64,000 nt of DNA from Pseudomonadaceae bacterium (lineage in GTDB: Bacteria; Pseudomonadota; Gammaproteobacteria; Pseudomonadales; Pseudomonadaceae), in NCBI GenBank assembly GCA_900766265.1, contig CAAFUS010000013.1, forward strand, positions 744,001 through 808,000, written 5' to 3'. The notes beneath the pieces are model-generated. The model worked only from the letters and a program-made list of their open reading frames with translations. It was not told where the DNA came from and made no database searches. Position numbers and translations under genes: made by a program. Shown here piece after piece: positions 35,119 to 43,415 of this stretch; position 1 is the stretch's first letter; each line of letters begins with the position of its first letter.

Positions 35119-36123
35119 ATGGACAACACCCAACCGATAATCGTCAAGCGGGTCAAGAAGACCGCCGGCGGCCATCACGGCGGCGCCTGGAAGATCGCCT
35201 TCGCCGACTTCGCCACGGCGATGATGGCGTTCTTCCTGGTGATGTGGCTGATGAGCTCGGCGACACCTGAGCAGAAGAAGCTCATCTCCGGCTATTTCCA
35301 GGACCCGATCGGTTTCAGCGAAAGCGCGAGCCCCTATGTGATCGACCTGGGGGGCACGCCGACGCCCTCGCCGGAAAAGACCCTCAACCCCGAGACGCAG
35401 GATCATCCGGTCGAGGCCGACGTCGCGTCGATCGATGCGGCGCAGGTGGAGACCCTTTCCGAGCAGATCGAGCGCGAGCGCCTCGAGCTGCTGCTTCAGG
35501 AGCTGCAGAACAAGGTCGACGAGAATCCGGAGCTCAAGCGCTTCAAGGATCAGATCCTGTTCGAGATCACCCAGGACGGCCTGCGCATCCAGATTATGGA
35601 CGCCGACAACCGGCCCATGTTCGCCCTCGGCAGTGCGCAATTGCAGCCGTATTTTGAAGACATCCTGCTGGCGATGGCCGAGACGATCAGCGCCGTGCCG
35701 AACAAGATCAGCATCAGCGGGCATACCGATGCCAAGCCCTTCGCCGGGCGTGGGGACTTCGGCAACTGGGAGCTGTCGGCCAACCGCGCCAATGCCGCCC
35801 GGCGCGCGCTGGTGTATGGCGGCTACCCGGAAACGCAGATCGCACGCGTGGTGGGCTATGCCTCGTCCGCCTTGTTCGACCGGCAGAATCCGCTCAATCC
35901 GGTCAACCGGCGAATCGATATTCTGGTCCTGACGAAAAAGGCGCAGCGTTCGATCGAGGACGAGCAGCCGGGCGGCACCGAGGGGACACCGCCGCCGTCC
36001 TCCTCGGCAGCGCCTGCGCCAGGTTCGCCAGGCACAGGCGAGCCGATGCAGCCGCGAGAACTGCGCGAGAAGCTGAACATCTTCGAAAGTGGCGTACTCG
36101 CCTTCGACGAGCCGGCGGGCTAG
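35119..36123 (+). CDS. motB: Flagellar stator protein MotB
   Basis: 334 residues, one TM segment and a periplasmic OmpA-like domain that binds peptidoglycan. The proton-carrying Asp30 is in KIAFADFATAMMAFFLVMWLM at the start of the TM helix. The plug/linker follows, then the OmpA motif ISISGHTDAKPF and NWELSANRANAARRAL near 195-235. The C-terminal tail is Pro/Ser/Gly-rich and low in complexity. It is the second gene of the motA-motB operon. A GC-rich imperfect stem near 36122-36147 could end transcription. Confidence 0.95.
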   Translation: MDNTQPIIVKRVKKTAGGHHGGAWKIAFADFATAMMAFFLVMWLMSSATPEQKKLISGYFQDPIGFSESASPYVIDLGGTPTPSPEKTLNPETQDHPVEADVASIDAAQVETLSEQIERERLELLLQELQNKVDENPELKRFKDQILFEITQDGLRIQIMDADNRPMFALGSAQLQPYFEDILLAMAETISAVPNKISISGHTDAKPFAGRGDFGNWELSANRANAARRALVYGGYPETQIARVVGYASSALFDRQNPLNPVNRRIDILVLTKKAQRSIEDEQPGGTEGTPPPSSSAAPAPGSPGTGEPMQPRELREKLNIFESGVLAFDEPAG

Positions 36124-36156
36124 CCCCCGCGCCGTCGAGGCGGGGCTGCCGGCCCG

Positions 36157-37188
36157 TCAGTATTCCGGTTCCGGCAGGGTGCTCAGGATGTGCCGGTAGC
36201 TGGCCATCCGCTGCGGCTGGATGCGGCCATCCTCGAGTGCCTTGAGCAGTGCGCACCCCGGTTCACGGTCGTGTTTGCAGTCCCGAAAGCGGCAATGGCC
36301 GAGCAGCTCCCGAAATTCGATGAAGCCGGCCTCGACGTCGTCCCGGCTGACATGGCCGAGACCGAACTCCCGAATTCCGGGTGAGTCGATCAGCTCGCCA
36401 CCGCCGGGAAAGTGGAACAGCCGGGCGGTGGTGGTGGTGTGGGTGCCCTTGCCGGTCAGCTCCGAGAGCGCGCCGACCCGGGTATCGACCCCAGGCAACA
36501 GCGTGTTGACCAGGGACGACTTGCCGACACCCGATTGGCCGACGAAAACGCTCACCTGGCCGTTGAGCCGCGCCTTGAGCTGGTCCATGCCGAGGCCCCG
36601 GTGCGCAGAGACTTCCAGCAGCGGATAGCCCAGCGTCCGGTAAACCCCAAGCAGCGCCTCGAGCGGCGCCTGGTTCTGCGCATCGACCAGGTCGGCCTTG
36701 TTCAGCAGCAGCAGCGGCTGTATGCCGGCGTGTTCAGCGGCGATCAGGTAACGGTCGATCAGGTTCGCGTGGGGCTCGGGCAGCGGCGCGAAGACGATCA
36801 CGATCAGATCGACGTTGGCGGCCACCGGCTTGAGCTGGCCGCGGCTGTCGGGTCGGCACAGTTCGGTCTGGCGCGGCAGCTGGGCGACGATCACGCCTAT
36901 GCCCTGGTTGCCCGCACGCCAGACCACCCGGTCGCCGGTCACCAGGGCCGGCAGGTTGGCGCGCAGGTGGCAGCGGAACACGCTGCCGGCCAGCTCGCCG
37001 TCCTGGGCCTCGACCTCAACCTGGACGCCGAAGTGCGCGATCACCAGGCCGGTCTGTTCCGGGCCGAGATCGCCGCCTTCGAGTTCTTCGAGCGCTTTGG
37101 ACTCGCGTCGTGCCGCTCGCGCCGCGCGTTCTTCCTGGATTTTCTCGATACGCCAGCTTTGCCGGCGGCTCAGGTGCCGTTTGGCCAT
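36157..37188 (-). CDS. rsgA: Ribosome small-subunit GTPase RsgA
   Basis: Circularly permuted GTPase that helps the last steps of 30S maturation, 343 residues. The N-terminal OB-fold (about 40-110) is followed by the GTPase in order G4 (LNKADLVD), then G1 (GQSGVGKSSLVN) and G3 (DSPGIREF). A C-terminal zinc knuckle is made by HCRFRDCKHDREPGCAL. The N-terminus is basic, MAKRHLSRRQSWRIEKIQ. It is convergent with motB and divergent from the methyltransferase. It matches the rsgA-orn neighbourhood of other pseudomonads. Confidence 0.95.
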   Translation of the reverse strand: MAKRHLSRRQSWRIEKIQEERAARAARRESKALEELEGGDLGPEQTGLVIAHFGVQVEVEAQDGELAGSVFRCHLRANLPALVTGDRVVWRAGNQGIGVIVAQLPRQTELCRPDSRGQLKPVAANVDLIVIVFAPLPEPHANLIDRYLIAAEHAGIQPLLLLNKADLVDAQNQAPLEALLGVYRTLGYPLLEVSAHRGLGMDQLKARLNGQVSVFVGQSGVGKSSLVNTLLPGVDTRVGALSELTGKGTHTTTTARLFHFPGGGELIDSPGIREFGLGHVSRDDVEAGFIEFRELLGHCRFRDCKHDREPGCALLKALEDGRIQPQRMASYRHILSTLPEPEY

Positions 37189-37281
37189 GGGGTGCGCTTA
37201 TGGAGTGATGGATGCCGAGTTTAGCACGCAGCCCCGGCGCAGCCGGTGTCCGCCAGGCGCGCGGGCGAGGTTAAACTGACA

Positions 37282-38079
37282 ATGTGTCCCGGTCCGATGA
37301 AGTCCATGCCGATCCGCTCTTCCTATCCCGCCCTGCGCGCCTTGCTCGCCCATCTGTTCGCCCTCGGTCTGACCTGGCTGGCGTTGCTGGCGGCACGGCA
37401 GCTGCAGTGGCCGCTCGGCATGCTTGGCGCCGCCTGGCTGCAAGGCGTCCTGGCGGCGGCCATCGGCCAGTGCCTGGGCCTGTCGCGCTGGTGGCTGGCG
37501 ATCAATCTGCTGTTCGTGCCCGGGCTGGTCGGCTTGTTCTGGTATGCGATACCGCCGTGGGTGCCGCTGAGCGGCTTCGTGCTGCTGCTGTTGCTCAACT
37601 GGAACGCATTCGGCGAACGTGTGCCGCTGTATCTCACGGGTGCCGGTACCGAGCGGTGCCTGCAGGCCCGGCTGGCGGAGCTGCCTGCGGACTTTCGCCT
37701 GATCGACCTGGGTAGTGGCCTGGCCGGAACGCTGGTGCGCCTGTCGCGCGCCCATCCGGCGGCAACCTTCGTCGGCGTCGAAACGGCGCCGCTGACCTTC
37801 GTGCTGTCCTGGTTGCGCTGTCTGCCGCGGCCCAATTGCAGGGTTCGTTTCGTCAGCCTGTGGCGTGTCGATCTCGGCGTGTACGACGTGGTGTACTGCT
37901 TCCTGTCTCCGGTGCCGATGCCTGCCCTGTGGGCCAAGGCGCGCGCTGAAATGAAGCCCTCGGCGCTGCTGATCTCCAATACTTTCGCCATCCCTGGCGT
38001 CGAGCCGCTCGAGACGCTGGCGCTCGATGACTGGCGTCATTCGCGTCTGCTGATCTGGCGTCCGGGTGCCGGGGCCTGA
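37282..38079 (+). CDS. Membrane-anchored class I SAM-dependent methyltransferase
   Basis: 265 residues from the ATG with a GAGG 11 bases upstream; ATGs at 37297 and 37306 are equally possible. The first ~110 residues hold three or four hydrophobic segments (LLAHLFALGLTWLALLAARQ, LLFVPGLVGLFWYAIPPW, FVLLLLLNW). The cytoplasmic part has a SAM-binding motif I, FRLIDLGSGLAGTLVRL, followed by AAPLTF-like acidic turn and DVVYCFLSP (motif II). Substrate unknown; a membrane lipid or quinone would fit the anchor, but that is guesswork. It is 52 bp before orn. Confidence 0.75.
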   Translation: MCPGPMKSMPIRSSYPALRALLAHLFALGLTWLALLAARQLQWPLGMLGAAWLQGVLAAAIGQCLGLSRWWLAINLLFVPGLVGLFWYAIPPWVPLSGFVLLLLLNWNAFGERVPLYLTGAGTERCLQARLAELPADFRLIDLGSGLAGTLVRLSRAHPAATFVGVETAPLTFVLSWLRCLPRPNCRVRFVSLWRVDLGVYDVVYCFLSPVPMPALWAKARAEMKPSALLISNTFAIPGVEPLETLALDDWRHSRLLIWRPGAGA

Positions 38080-38131
38080 CGGCCCGATGGGTAACTGGCT
38101 AAACTGCACGTCCGAGCCAAGGAGCCCCGCC

Positions 38132-38674
38132 ATGCAGAACCCACAGAACCTGATCTGGATCGACCTGGAAATGACCGGTCTGGATCCGGACAACGACGTC
38201 ATCATCGAGATGGCGACCATCGTGACCGACAGCGACCTCAACGTCCTGGCCGAAGGGCCGGTGATCGCGGTTCATCAGAGCGACGAGGTACTGGGCGCGA
38301 TGGACGAGTGGAACACTCGCCAGCATGGTGGTTCGGGCCTGACTCAGCGGGTCCGGGAGAGCCGCATCGATGCTGCCCAGGCCGAGGCGATGACCCTGGA
38401 GTTCCTGCAGCAATGGGTGCCCGCGCGCACCTCACCGATCTGCGGTAACAGCATCTGCCAGGACCGGCGCTTCCTCTATCGCCACATGCCCCGGCTTGAG
38501 GCCTACTTCCATTACCGCAACCTGGACGTATCGACGCTCAAGGAGCTCGCCGCGCGCTGGGCGCCGCACGTGCGCGACGGCGTGAAGAAGAGCAGCTCGC
38601 ACCTGGCGATGGACGACATCCGCGACTCAATCGCCGAGCTGCGTCACTACCGCGAGCACTTCATCAAGTTCTGA
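38132..38674 (+). CDS. orn: Oligoribonuclease
   Basis: 3'-5' exonuclease that degrades di- and short oligoribonucleotides, including pGpG from c-di-GMP turnover. 180 residues, DEDD family: WIDLEMTGLD (Exo I, D-x-E), CGNSICQDRRFL (Exo II), and HLAMDDIRDSI (Exo III, H-x4-D). ATG 38132 with AAGGAG seven bases upstream is clear; a longer frame from 38066 is not used. Its role in pGpG removal ties it to the FimX-type signalling genes nearby. Confidence 0.97.
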   Translation: MQNPQNLIWIDLEMTGLDPDNDVIIEMATIVTDSDLNVLAEGPVIAVHQSDEVLGAMDEWNTRQHGGSGLTQRVRESRIDAAQAEAMTLEFLQQWVPARTSPICGNSICQDRRFLYRHMPRLEAYFHYRNLDVSTLKELAARWAPHVRDGVKKSSSHLAMDDIRDSIAELRHYREHFIKF

Positions 38675-38681
38675 CCCGTGG

Positions 38682-39323
38682 TCACTGGCCGAGCTTTCTC
38701 AGCTCGTCGGACGCCACGATCCTGACCCCGCTGCCCTCTTCGAGGGCGAGCCGCCAGAGCGCCCAGGCCAGGGCGCAGGCGTCGATGCCGCGGTATTTGC
38801 CGGGCAGCAATTGGGTGAGTGGTCCGGCCAGCTGCTCGCTCAGGCGCGGCTCGATGCGTGTGCCGAGCAGGTGCGAAGGCCGCGCGATAGTCAGCTGGGG
38901 CCAACCCTGGACGATCAGGTCGCGCTCGACCTCTCCCTTGACCCGGGTGTAGAAGAACCGCGAATCCACGTCGGCACCCAGCGAACTGATCACCAGCAGA
39001 TGGCGGGCGCCGAGCTCACGTGCCCGCCGCGCGAAAGCGATTACCAGGTCATGGTCGACGGCGTAGAAAGCCTCTTCGCTGCCGGCCTGCTTGATCGTGG
39101 TGCCCAGGCAGCAGAAGGCGGTGTCGAAATTCCCGGACAGCTGCGGCAGCAGTGCCTGCAGATCGCCGACCGGGTTTTCCAGGCGCGGATGCCCGGCCAG
39201 GGGGCGGCGGGTGGGTGCCAGTACGCACTCGACGGTGGGCTCGTTGAGCAGGCGGTCCAGCAGGTGCTCACCGGTGAGGCCCGTGGCGCCGGCGAGCAGA
39301 ATACGCTGGGGCGTGAGATACAT
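38682..39323 (-). CDS. NAD(P)-binding oxidoreductase (atypical SDR, HTATIP2-like)
   Basis: 213 residues. The N-terminus has the NAD(P) motif ILLAGATGLTGEHLLDRLL (GxxGxxG). TAFCCLGTTIKQAGSEEAF and LLVISSLGADVDSRFFYTRVKGEVE are conserved in the HTATIP2/YbjT-like group of atypical SDRs. A classical YxxxK is replaced by FYTRVKGE. Substrate unknown. ATG 39323 has AGAGGGA upstream. It is convergent with orn, only seven bases apart, and follows the MORN-peptidase gene by 17 bp, so it may share that transcript. Confidence 0.85.
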   Translation of the reverse strand: MYLTPQRILLAGATGLTGEHLLDRLLNEPTVECVLAPTRRPLAGHPRLENPVGDLQALLPQLSGNFDTAFCCLGTTIKQAGSEEAFYAVDHDLVIAFARRARELGARHLLVISSLGADVDSRFFYTRVKGEVERDLIVQGWPQLTIARPSHLLGTRIEPRLSEQLAGPLTQLLPGKYRGIDACALAWALWRLALEEGSGVRIVASDELRKLGQ

Positions 39324-39340
39324 GGCGTGTCCCTCTCAGT

Positions 39341-41023
39341 TCAGTCATCCAGTTTCGCGGGCCGAGTCTCCTGCAGCCGTCGCCAGTGGGCAAGCACGCC
39401 TTCGGGTGCCCAGAGCTGCGGCTCCGATGCCTGGTACTGCTCAGCCTGCTCCAGTTCGGCAACGTGGGCCTTCGCCAGTTCGAAGGCCTCGGCCAGATCG
39501 CGGGTGCGGCTCAGTGCCTCGGCGAACAGCGCGCGACCGAAATAGGTGAAATCGCTTTCTTCGGAGCAGCCGAAGGAAACCCGGTCGGCCCGGGCAGCGG
39601 TCATCACCAGGGTGCGTTCGTCCTTGAGCGGCTCGATGAAGCCGCCGGAGTAGCAGGCCGAGATGATCACCACCTTGTTGCGATCGGCCAGCGGCTGCAG
39701 CAGGCGGGCAAGATCGGATGCCGACAGGTCCTCGAGGGTCAGGCGTGGCTGGACGACGGCCAGCTGGTGGTCCGCCGAGCCGTGGCTGGTGAAGTAGAAG
39801 AACAGCAGGTCTTCCGGGCCGCTGGCCCGGGCCATGGCCTCGATCGCCCGGCGAAGGCTTTCGCGGGTCGCCAGGGGGCGATCGGCCAGGTGATCGCGGT
39901 GGTTGACCAGCGTGATGTGGCCCCGGGCGTGGTAGCGCTCGCGGAGCAGGCGGCTGACGAAGTCGGCCTCGCGCAGGAACACGCTCTGCTGGCCGTCGCC
40001 GGCGAAGATCAGGCCGTAGAGTTCGGTGGCGGAGGTCGAGGCGGGCAGGGCGCCGAGCGCTTCGTCGAGCAGGCGCCCCTGGTTCAGCAGGCCGAGTTCC
40101 AGGGGATCGGTCAGCGGCTGGCCCTGTTCGTCCGCGGTGCGGCGTCCGTTGCGCCAGGTGCCCGCTTCGCGCCGCCCGCCGGCGAGCACGCGTTCGCCCT
40201 TGCCGTGGAACTGGCCGAAGCGGAAACCGCCCTGGTAATGGCTGCCGTCGGGCAGCTCGAGGCGGCCCTGGCCGTGGTAGCGCCACACGCGAAAGCCGCC
40301 CTCGTAGCGGCTGCCGTCGCTGCCGATGTGCTGGCCTTGTCCGTTCAGTTCGCCTTGGCTGAAGGTGCCGCGCCAGCTATCTCCGCTGGCGCTTTCGTAG
40401 CGTCCCTGACCATCCATCCGGTCATTGGCGAAGCCGCCTTCGTAGCGATCGCCGTTGCTCGACGTGAAGCTGCCCTGGCCGTCGAGCACGCCGTTGACGA
40501 AGTGCCCCTGGTAGGTGTCGGCACCGTCACGTCGGATGCCCGCGCCGTGTGGCTGGCCGCCCGCGAACTGGCCTTCGTATACCTGTCCGTCGGGATAGGT
40601 CAGGCGGCCATGCCCGTGGTAGCGGTCTCGCAGGAATTCGCCTTCATAACGCATGCCGTCCTGGCTGAAGACGCCCTTGCCTTCGATTCGGCCGAGGCGG
40701 AACTGGCCTTCGTAGAGGGCGCCTTCGGCGTAGCGGAAAACCCCGACGCCGTCGAACAGCCCGGCGGCGAACTCCCCTTCGTAGCGGTCGCCGCTGGGGC
40801 CCTGCCAGATGCCCGGCCCGCTCAGCAGGCCCGCCTCGAAGGTGCCGCTGTAGAAGCTGCCGTTGGGGTAGTCGATGCGTCCTTCGCCGTGCAGCAGGCC
40901 GTCGACGAGATCGCCGCGGTAACGCCCGCCGTCGGGCAGCCTGGCATCGGGTGGGGTCAAGGGTTCGCCCTCGCCGCAGGCGGCGAGGAGCAGGGCAAGC
41001 GTGAGGGGCAGCAGGCGGCGCAT
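39341..41023 (-). CDS. MORN-repeat lipoprotein with C13-type cysteine peptidase domain
   Basis: 560 residues from ATG 41023. The signal peptide ends in the lipobox LLAAC (MRRLLPLTLALLLAAC). An upstream ATG at 41212 would bury that signal and is rejected. Residues about 35-300 carry 11-12 tandem MORN repeats of ~23 residues (such as GDRYEGEFAAGLFDGVGVF). The C-terminal domain (about 325-510) is a C13 legumain/caspase-clan peptidase with His414 in FYFTSHGS and Cys457 in IISACYSGGF. So it is an envelope-anchored protease with a repeat scaffold. The target is unknown. It lies 73 bp downstream of the MaoC gene on the same strand. Confidence 0.85.
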   Translation of the reverse strand: MRRLLPLTLALLLAACGEGEPLTPPDARLPDGGRYRGDLVDGLLHGEGRIDYPNGSFYSGTFEAGLLSGPGIWQGPSGDRYEGEFAAGLFDGVGVFRYAEGALYEGQFRLGRIEGKGVFSQDGMRYEGEFLRDRYHGHGRLTYPDGQVYEGQFAGGQPHGAGIRRDGADTYQGHFVNGVLDGQGSFTSSNGDRYEGGFANDRMDGQGRYESASGDSWRGTFSQGELNGQGQHIGSDGSRYEGGFRVWRYHGQGRLELPDGSHYQGGFRFGQFHGKGERVLAGGRREAGTWRNGRRTADEQGQPLTDPLELGLLNQGRLLDEALGALPASTSATELYGLIFAGDGQQSVFLREADFVSRLLRERYHARGHITLVNHRDHLADRPLATRESLRRAIEAMARASGPEDLLFFYFTSHGSADHQLAVVQPRLTLEDLSASDLARLLQPLADRNKVVIISACYSGGFIEPLKDERTLVMTAARADRVSFGCSEESDFTYFGRALFAEALSRTRDLAEAFELAKAHVAELEQAEQYQASEPQLWAPEGVLAHWRRLQETRPAKLDD

Positions 41024-41096
41024 ACGGGCTCTCGGCGTTCGGATGCCGGCAGTATGCCGCAAAGCGACCATGCCGGCGTGCGCCGGAGCCTCGGAC

Positions 41097-41552
41097 TCAG
41101 ACGAAGCAGAGCGCCAGGGTCTCGGCGACGTAGGCCGGCTTTTCGGCGCCCTCGATTTCCATCTCGACGCGTGCCTTGAGCAGCCACTGGCCGGGATTCT
41201 TCTCATAGGCATCGAGCAGCGTGACGTTCAGGCGCACCCGGGACCCGACCTTGACCGGTTGAATGAAACGCACGCTGTCGAGTCCGTAGTTGATCCCCAT
41301 TTTCATGCCTTCGGGGCGCACCAGCAGGTCGCCCATCAGCGCAGGAATCAGCGAGAGCGAAAGAAAGCCGTGGGCGATGGTGGTACCGAAGGGGGTGAGC
41401 TTGGCCTTTTCCGCATCGACATGGATGAACTGGTGGTCGCCCGTGCACTCGGCGAAGCGGTCGATGCGATCCTGGTCGATGGTCAACCACTCGGACTGGC
41501 CGAGGTCCTTGCCTATGTAGTCCTTCAGTTCTGTAGCGGGAACTTGTGGCAT
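41097..41552 (-). CDS. MaoC-like (R)-specific enoyl-CoA hydratase
   Basis: 151 residues, hot-dog fold, NodN-like subgroup. The hydratase 2 signature is in FAECTGDHQFIHVDAEKAKL then TPFGTTIAHGFLSLSLIPAL (Asp and His of the catalytic site). It probably hydrates trans-2-enoyl-CoA to (R)-3-hydroxyacyl-CoA. ATG 41552 has AGGAG five bases upstream; the frame before it is open but not conserved. No fatty-acid or PHA gene is next to it, so the pathway is unclear. Confidence 0.88.
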   Translation of the reverse strand: MPQVPATELKDYIGKDLGQSEWLTIDQDRIDRFAECTGDHQFIHVDAEKAKLTPFGTTIAHGFLSLSLIPALMGDLLVRPEGMKMGINYGLDSVRFIQPVKVGSRVRLNVTLLDAYEKNPGQWLLKARVEMEIEGAEKPAYVAETLALCFV

Positions 41553-41676
41553 GGGTGCTCCTAAAAGAGGTCTTGTTATGGAGTCCGGTAGATCAGCATG
41601 CGTCTTGCAGGGGGTCAACCAAGCATGGCCGTGGCGAATGACCCACCATAGCGGGCCGCCGAGGGTCGCACCGGCT

Positions 41677-41703
41677 TTGCCGAACGCCCTCAATCCCTAT
41701 AAT
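41677..41703 (+). promoter_or_regulatory. Sigma-70-type promoter for the lrgAB-like operon
   Basis: A perfect TATAAT (41698-41703) with TTGCCG (41677-41682) upstream; the 15-base spacer is short. AGGAGG (41721-41726) then lies six bases before the ATG at 41733. Confidence 0.5.
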
Positions 41704-41732
41704 GCCCGCCCATTTTTTCGAGGAGGCTCCCG

Positions 41733-42095
41733 ATGTTGCTACGTGGCCTGACCTGGCTGGTCCTGTTTCAGTTGCTGGGTACGGCGATCAACGTGCTGTT
41801 CCTGTCCATCCTGCCGGGCCCGATCATCGGACTGCTGCTGTTGTTTGTGACGCTGCTGGTGCGCGGCAGCGCCGGCCAGTCGCTGCAGCTCGCGGCCAGC
41901 AGCCTGCTGCGTTATTTGCCGCTGCTGCTGGTGCCGCCGGCGGTGGGCGTGATGGCCTACACCGGCGCGATCCTGCGGGACTTCTGGGCGATCGTCGGGG
42001 TGCTGGTGCTGTCGCTGGTGATCTCGCTGGTGTTCACCGGCTGGCTGATGCAGGCCCTGATCCAGCGCCAGCAGCGCCGGCGGGAGGTCGTATGA
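41733..42095 (+). CDS. CidA/LrgA-family holin-like protein
   Basis: 120 residues, four hydrophobic segments, positively charged C-terminus (QRQQRRREVV). The N-terminal LVLFQLLGTAINVLFLSILPGPIIGLLLLF contains the PGxxIG motif of the LrgA/CidA family. With LrgB it forms a membrane unit linked to murein hydrolase control, overflow metabolite transport or programmed lysis. It has a strong ribosome site (AGGAGG) and overlaps the LrgB-like gene (ATGA). Whether it is a CidA or LrgA type cannot be told. Confidence 0.9.
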   Translation: MLLRGLTWLVLFQLLGTAINVLFLSILPGPIIGLLLLFVTLLVRGSAGQSLQLAASSLLRYLPLLLVPPAVGVMAYTGAILRDFWAIVGVLVLSLVISLVFTGWLMQALIQRQQRRREVV

Positions 42096-42808
42096 CGTTG
42101 CACTGGGATGCGGCGTGGCAAGCGGTGGTGCAGCATCCGCTGTTCGCCGTGGCGATCACTCTTGCGGTGTATCAGCTGGCCTGCACCGCCTACGAGAAAA
42201 CCCGCTGGGTGTTCTTGCAGCCGGTGCTGGTGTCCATGGTGCTGGTGATTGGCGTGCTGCTGGCCTGCGGCATCGACTATGCCGACTATGCCGCGGATGC
42301 CCAGTGGCTGACCGTGCTGCTCGGGCCTGCGACCGTGGCCCTTGCGGTGCCGCTCTATCTGAACCTGCGACGGATCCGGGAGCTCTTCGGCCCGATCATG
42401 CTGACCCTGCTCATCGGTGGGGTGAGCGCGACGGCCCTGGGCATGGCCCTGGCCTGGGCATTCGGCATCGAGCGCTTGATGCTCATGACGTTGGCGCCCA
42501 AGTCGGTGACCTCGCCCATCGCCATGCTGGTGGCGGGGCAGCTTGGCGGCATCGCCGCGCTGGCGGCGGTCTTCGTGATGATCACCGGGGTGCTCGGCGC
42601 CATTCTCGGCCCGGAACTGTTGCGCCGCTTTGGTGTTCAGCATCCTGCGGCCCGCGGTATGGCGCTGGGGCTGACCTCGCATGCGGTCGGCACGGCCCAG
42701 GCGTTGCAGGAAAGTGACGAGTGCGGTGCCTTTGCGGCCCTCGCGATGAGTCTGATGGGCGTGATGACCGCGGTACTGTTGCCTCTGGCCGTCAGTCTGT
42801 CGCTGTAA
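42092..42808 (+). CDS. LrgB/CidB-family membrane protein
   Basis: 238 residues, six or more TM segments. ATG 42092 overlaps the stop of the CidA/LrgA-like gene. LAPKSVTSPIAMLVAGQLGG and GLTSHAVGTAQALQESDECGAFAALAMSL are the two conserved blocks of the LrgB family. The P-K-S-V-T-S/T-P motif is shared with the plant homologue PLGG1, a glycolate/glycerate transporter, so metabolite export is possible besides a lysis role. Its TAA overlaps the region of the next ATG. Confidence 0.92.
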   Translation: MTLHWDAAWQAVVQHPLFAVAITLAVYQLACTAYEKTRWVFLQPVLVSMVLVIGVLLACGIDYADYAADAQWLTVLLGPATVALAVPLYLNLRRIRELFGPIMLTLLIGGVSATALGMALAWAFGIERLMLMTLAPKSVTSPIAMLVAGQLGGIAALAAVFVMITGVLGAILGPELLRRFGVQHPAARGMALGLTSHAVGTAQALQESDECGAFAALAMSLMGVMTAVLLPLAVSLSL

Positions 42809-42819
42809 TGGAGTCTGTC

Positions 42820-43407
42820 ATGACGCTACCCCTGTTTCCCCTAGACACGGTGCTTTTCCCCGGCTGCAAGCTCGACCTGCAACTGTTCGAGGCGCGCTAC
42901 CTGGACATGGTCAGCCGCTGCATGAAGGAAGGCCACGGCTTCGGCGTGGTCAGCATCGTCGAAGGCGAGGAGATGGGCGAGGCGGTCTCCTCGTTTTCCA
43001 CCTTCGGCTGCGAGGCGCTGATTCGCGACTGGCAGCAACGCCCCAACGGGCTGCTGGGTATCCGGGTCGAGGGCGCTCGACGGTTCAAGGTGCTCAGCGC
43101 AGAGGTGCGGCACGATCAGCTCACGGTCGCCGAGGTCGAGTGGCTTGAGCCGGAGCAGGAACTGCCACTGCAAGCCGAGCACGCCGATCTGGTCGCGCTG
43201 CTCGAGGCGCTGGGGCAGCACCCTCTGGTCGAGGCGCTCGGCATGGGCGGCGCGGCGGCCGGCCAGCACGCCCTGGCGAGCCAGCTGGCTTACCTGCTGC
43301 CGTTCCAGCCCGAACAGAAGCTGCACCTGCTGCAGCTGGGCGAGCCGCGGATGCAGCTCGAGCTGATCCAGTCATTCCTCGAGCGGCTGCAGGATGGTGG
43401 CAACTGA
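42820..43407 (+). CDS. Stand-alone Lon N-terminal (substrate-binding) domain protein
   Basis: 195 residues, with LPLFPLDTVLFPGCKLDLQLFEARY at the N-terminus, the start of the Lon LAN/PUA-like domain, and IRVEGARRFKV near residue 85. It lacks the AAA+ and protease parts of Lon. ATG 42820 has GGAG seven bases upstream; ATG 42808 is an alternative that overlaps the LrgB stop. Such proteins are common in proteobacteria but have no firm function; an adaptor role is inference. It is coupled to the LrgA/LrgB-like pair. Confidence 0.85.
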   Translation: MTLPLFPLDTVLFPGCKLDLQLFEARYLDMVSRCMKEGHGFGVVSIVEGEEMGEAVSSFSTFGCEALIRDWQQRPNGLLGIRVEGARRFKVLSAEVRHDQLTVAEVEWLEPEQELPLQAEHADLVALLEALGQHPLVEALGMGGAAAGQHALASQLAYLLPFQPEQKLHLLQLGEPRMQLELIQSFLERLQDGGN

Positions 43408-43415
43408 GCCATCAT

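Noticed and set aside
36122..36147. GC-rich imperfect stem between motB and rsgA
   Set aside because: It has a bulge and no T-tract, so it is not a convincing terminator.
39386..41179. 597-codon Ala/Val-rich frame opposite the MORN-C13 gene
   Set aside because: The apparent repeats are the antisense of the MORN repeats. The minus-strand product has a lipobox, MORN units and active-site residues.
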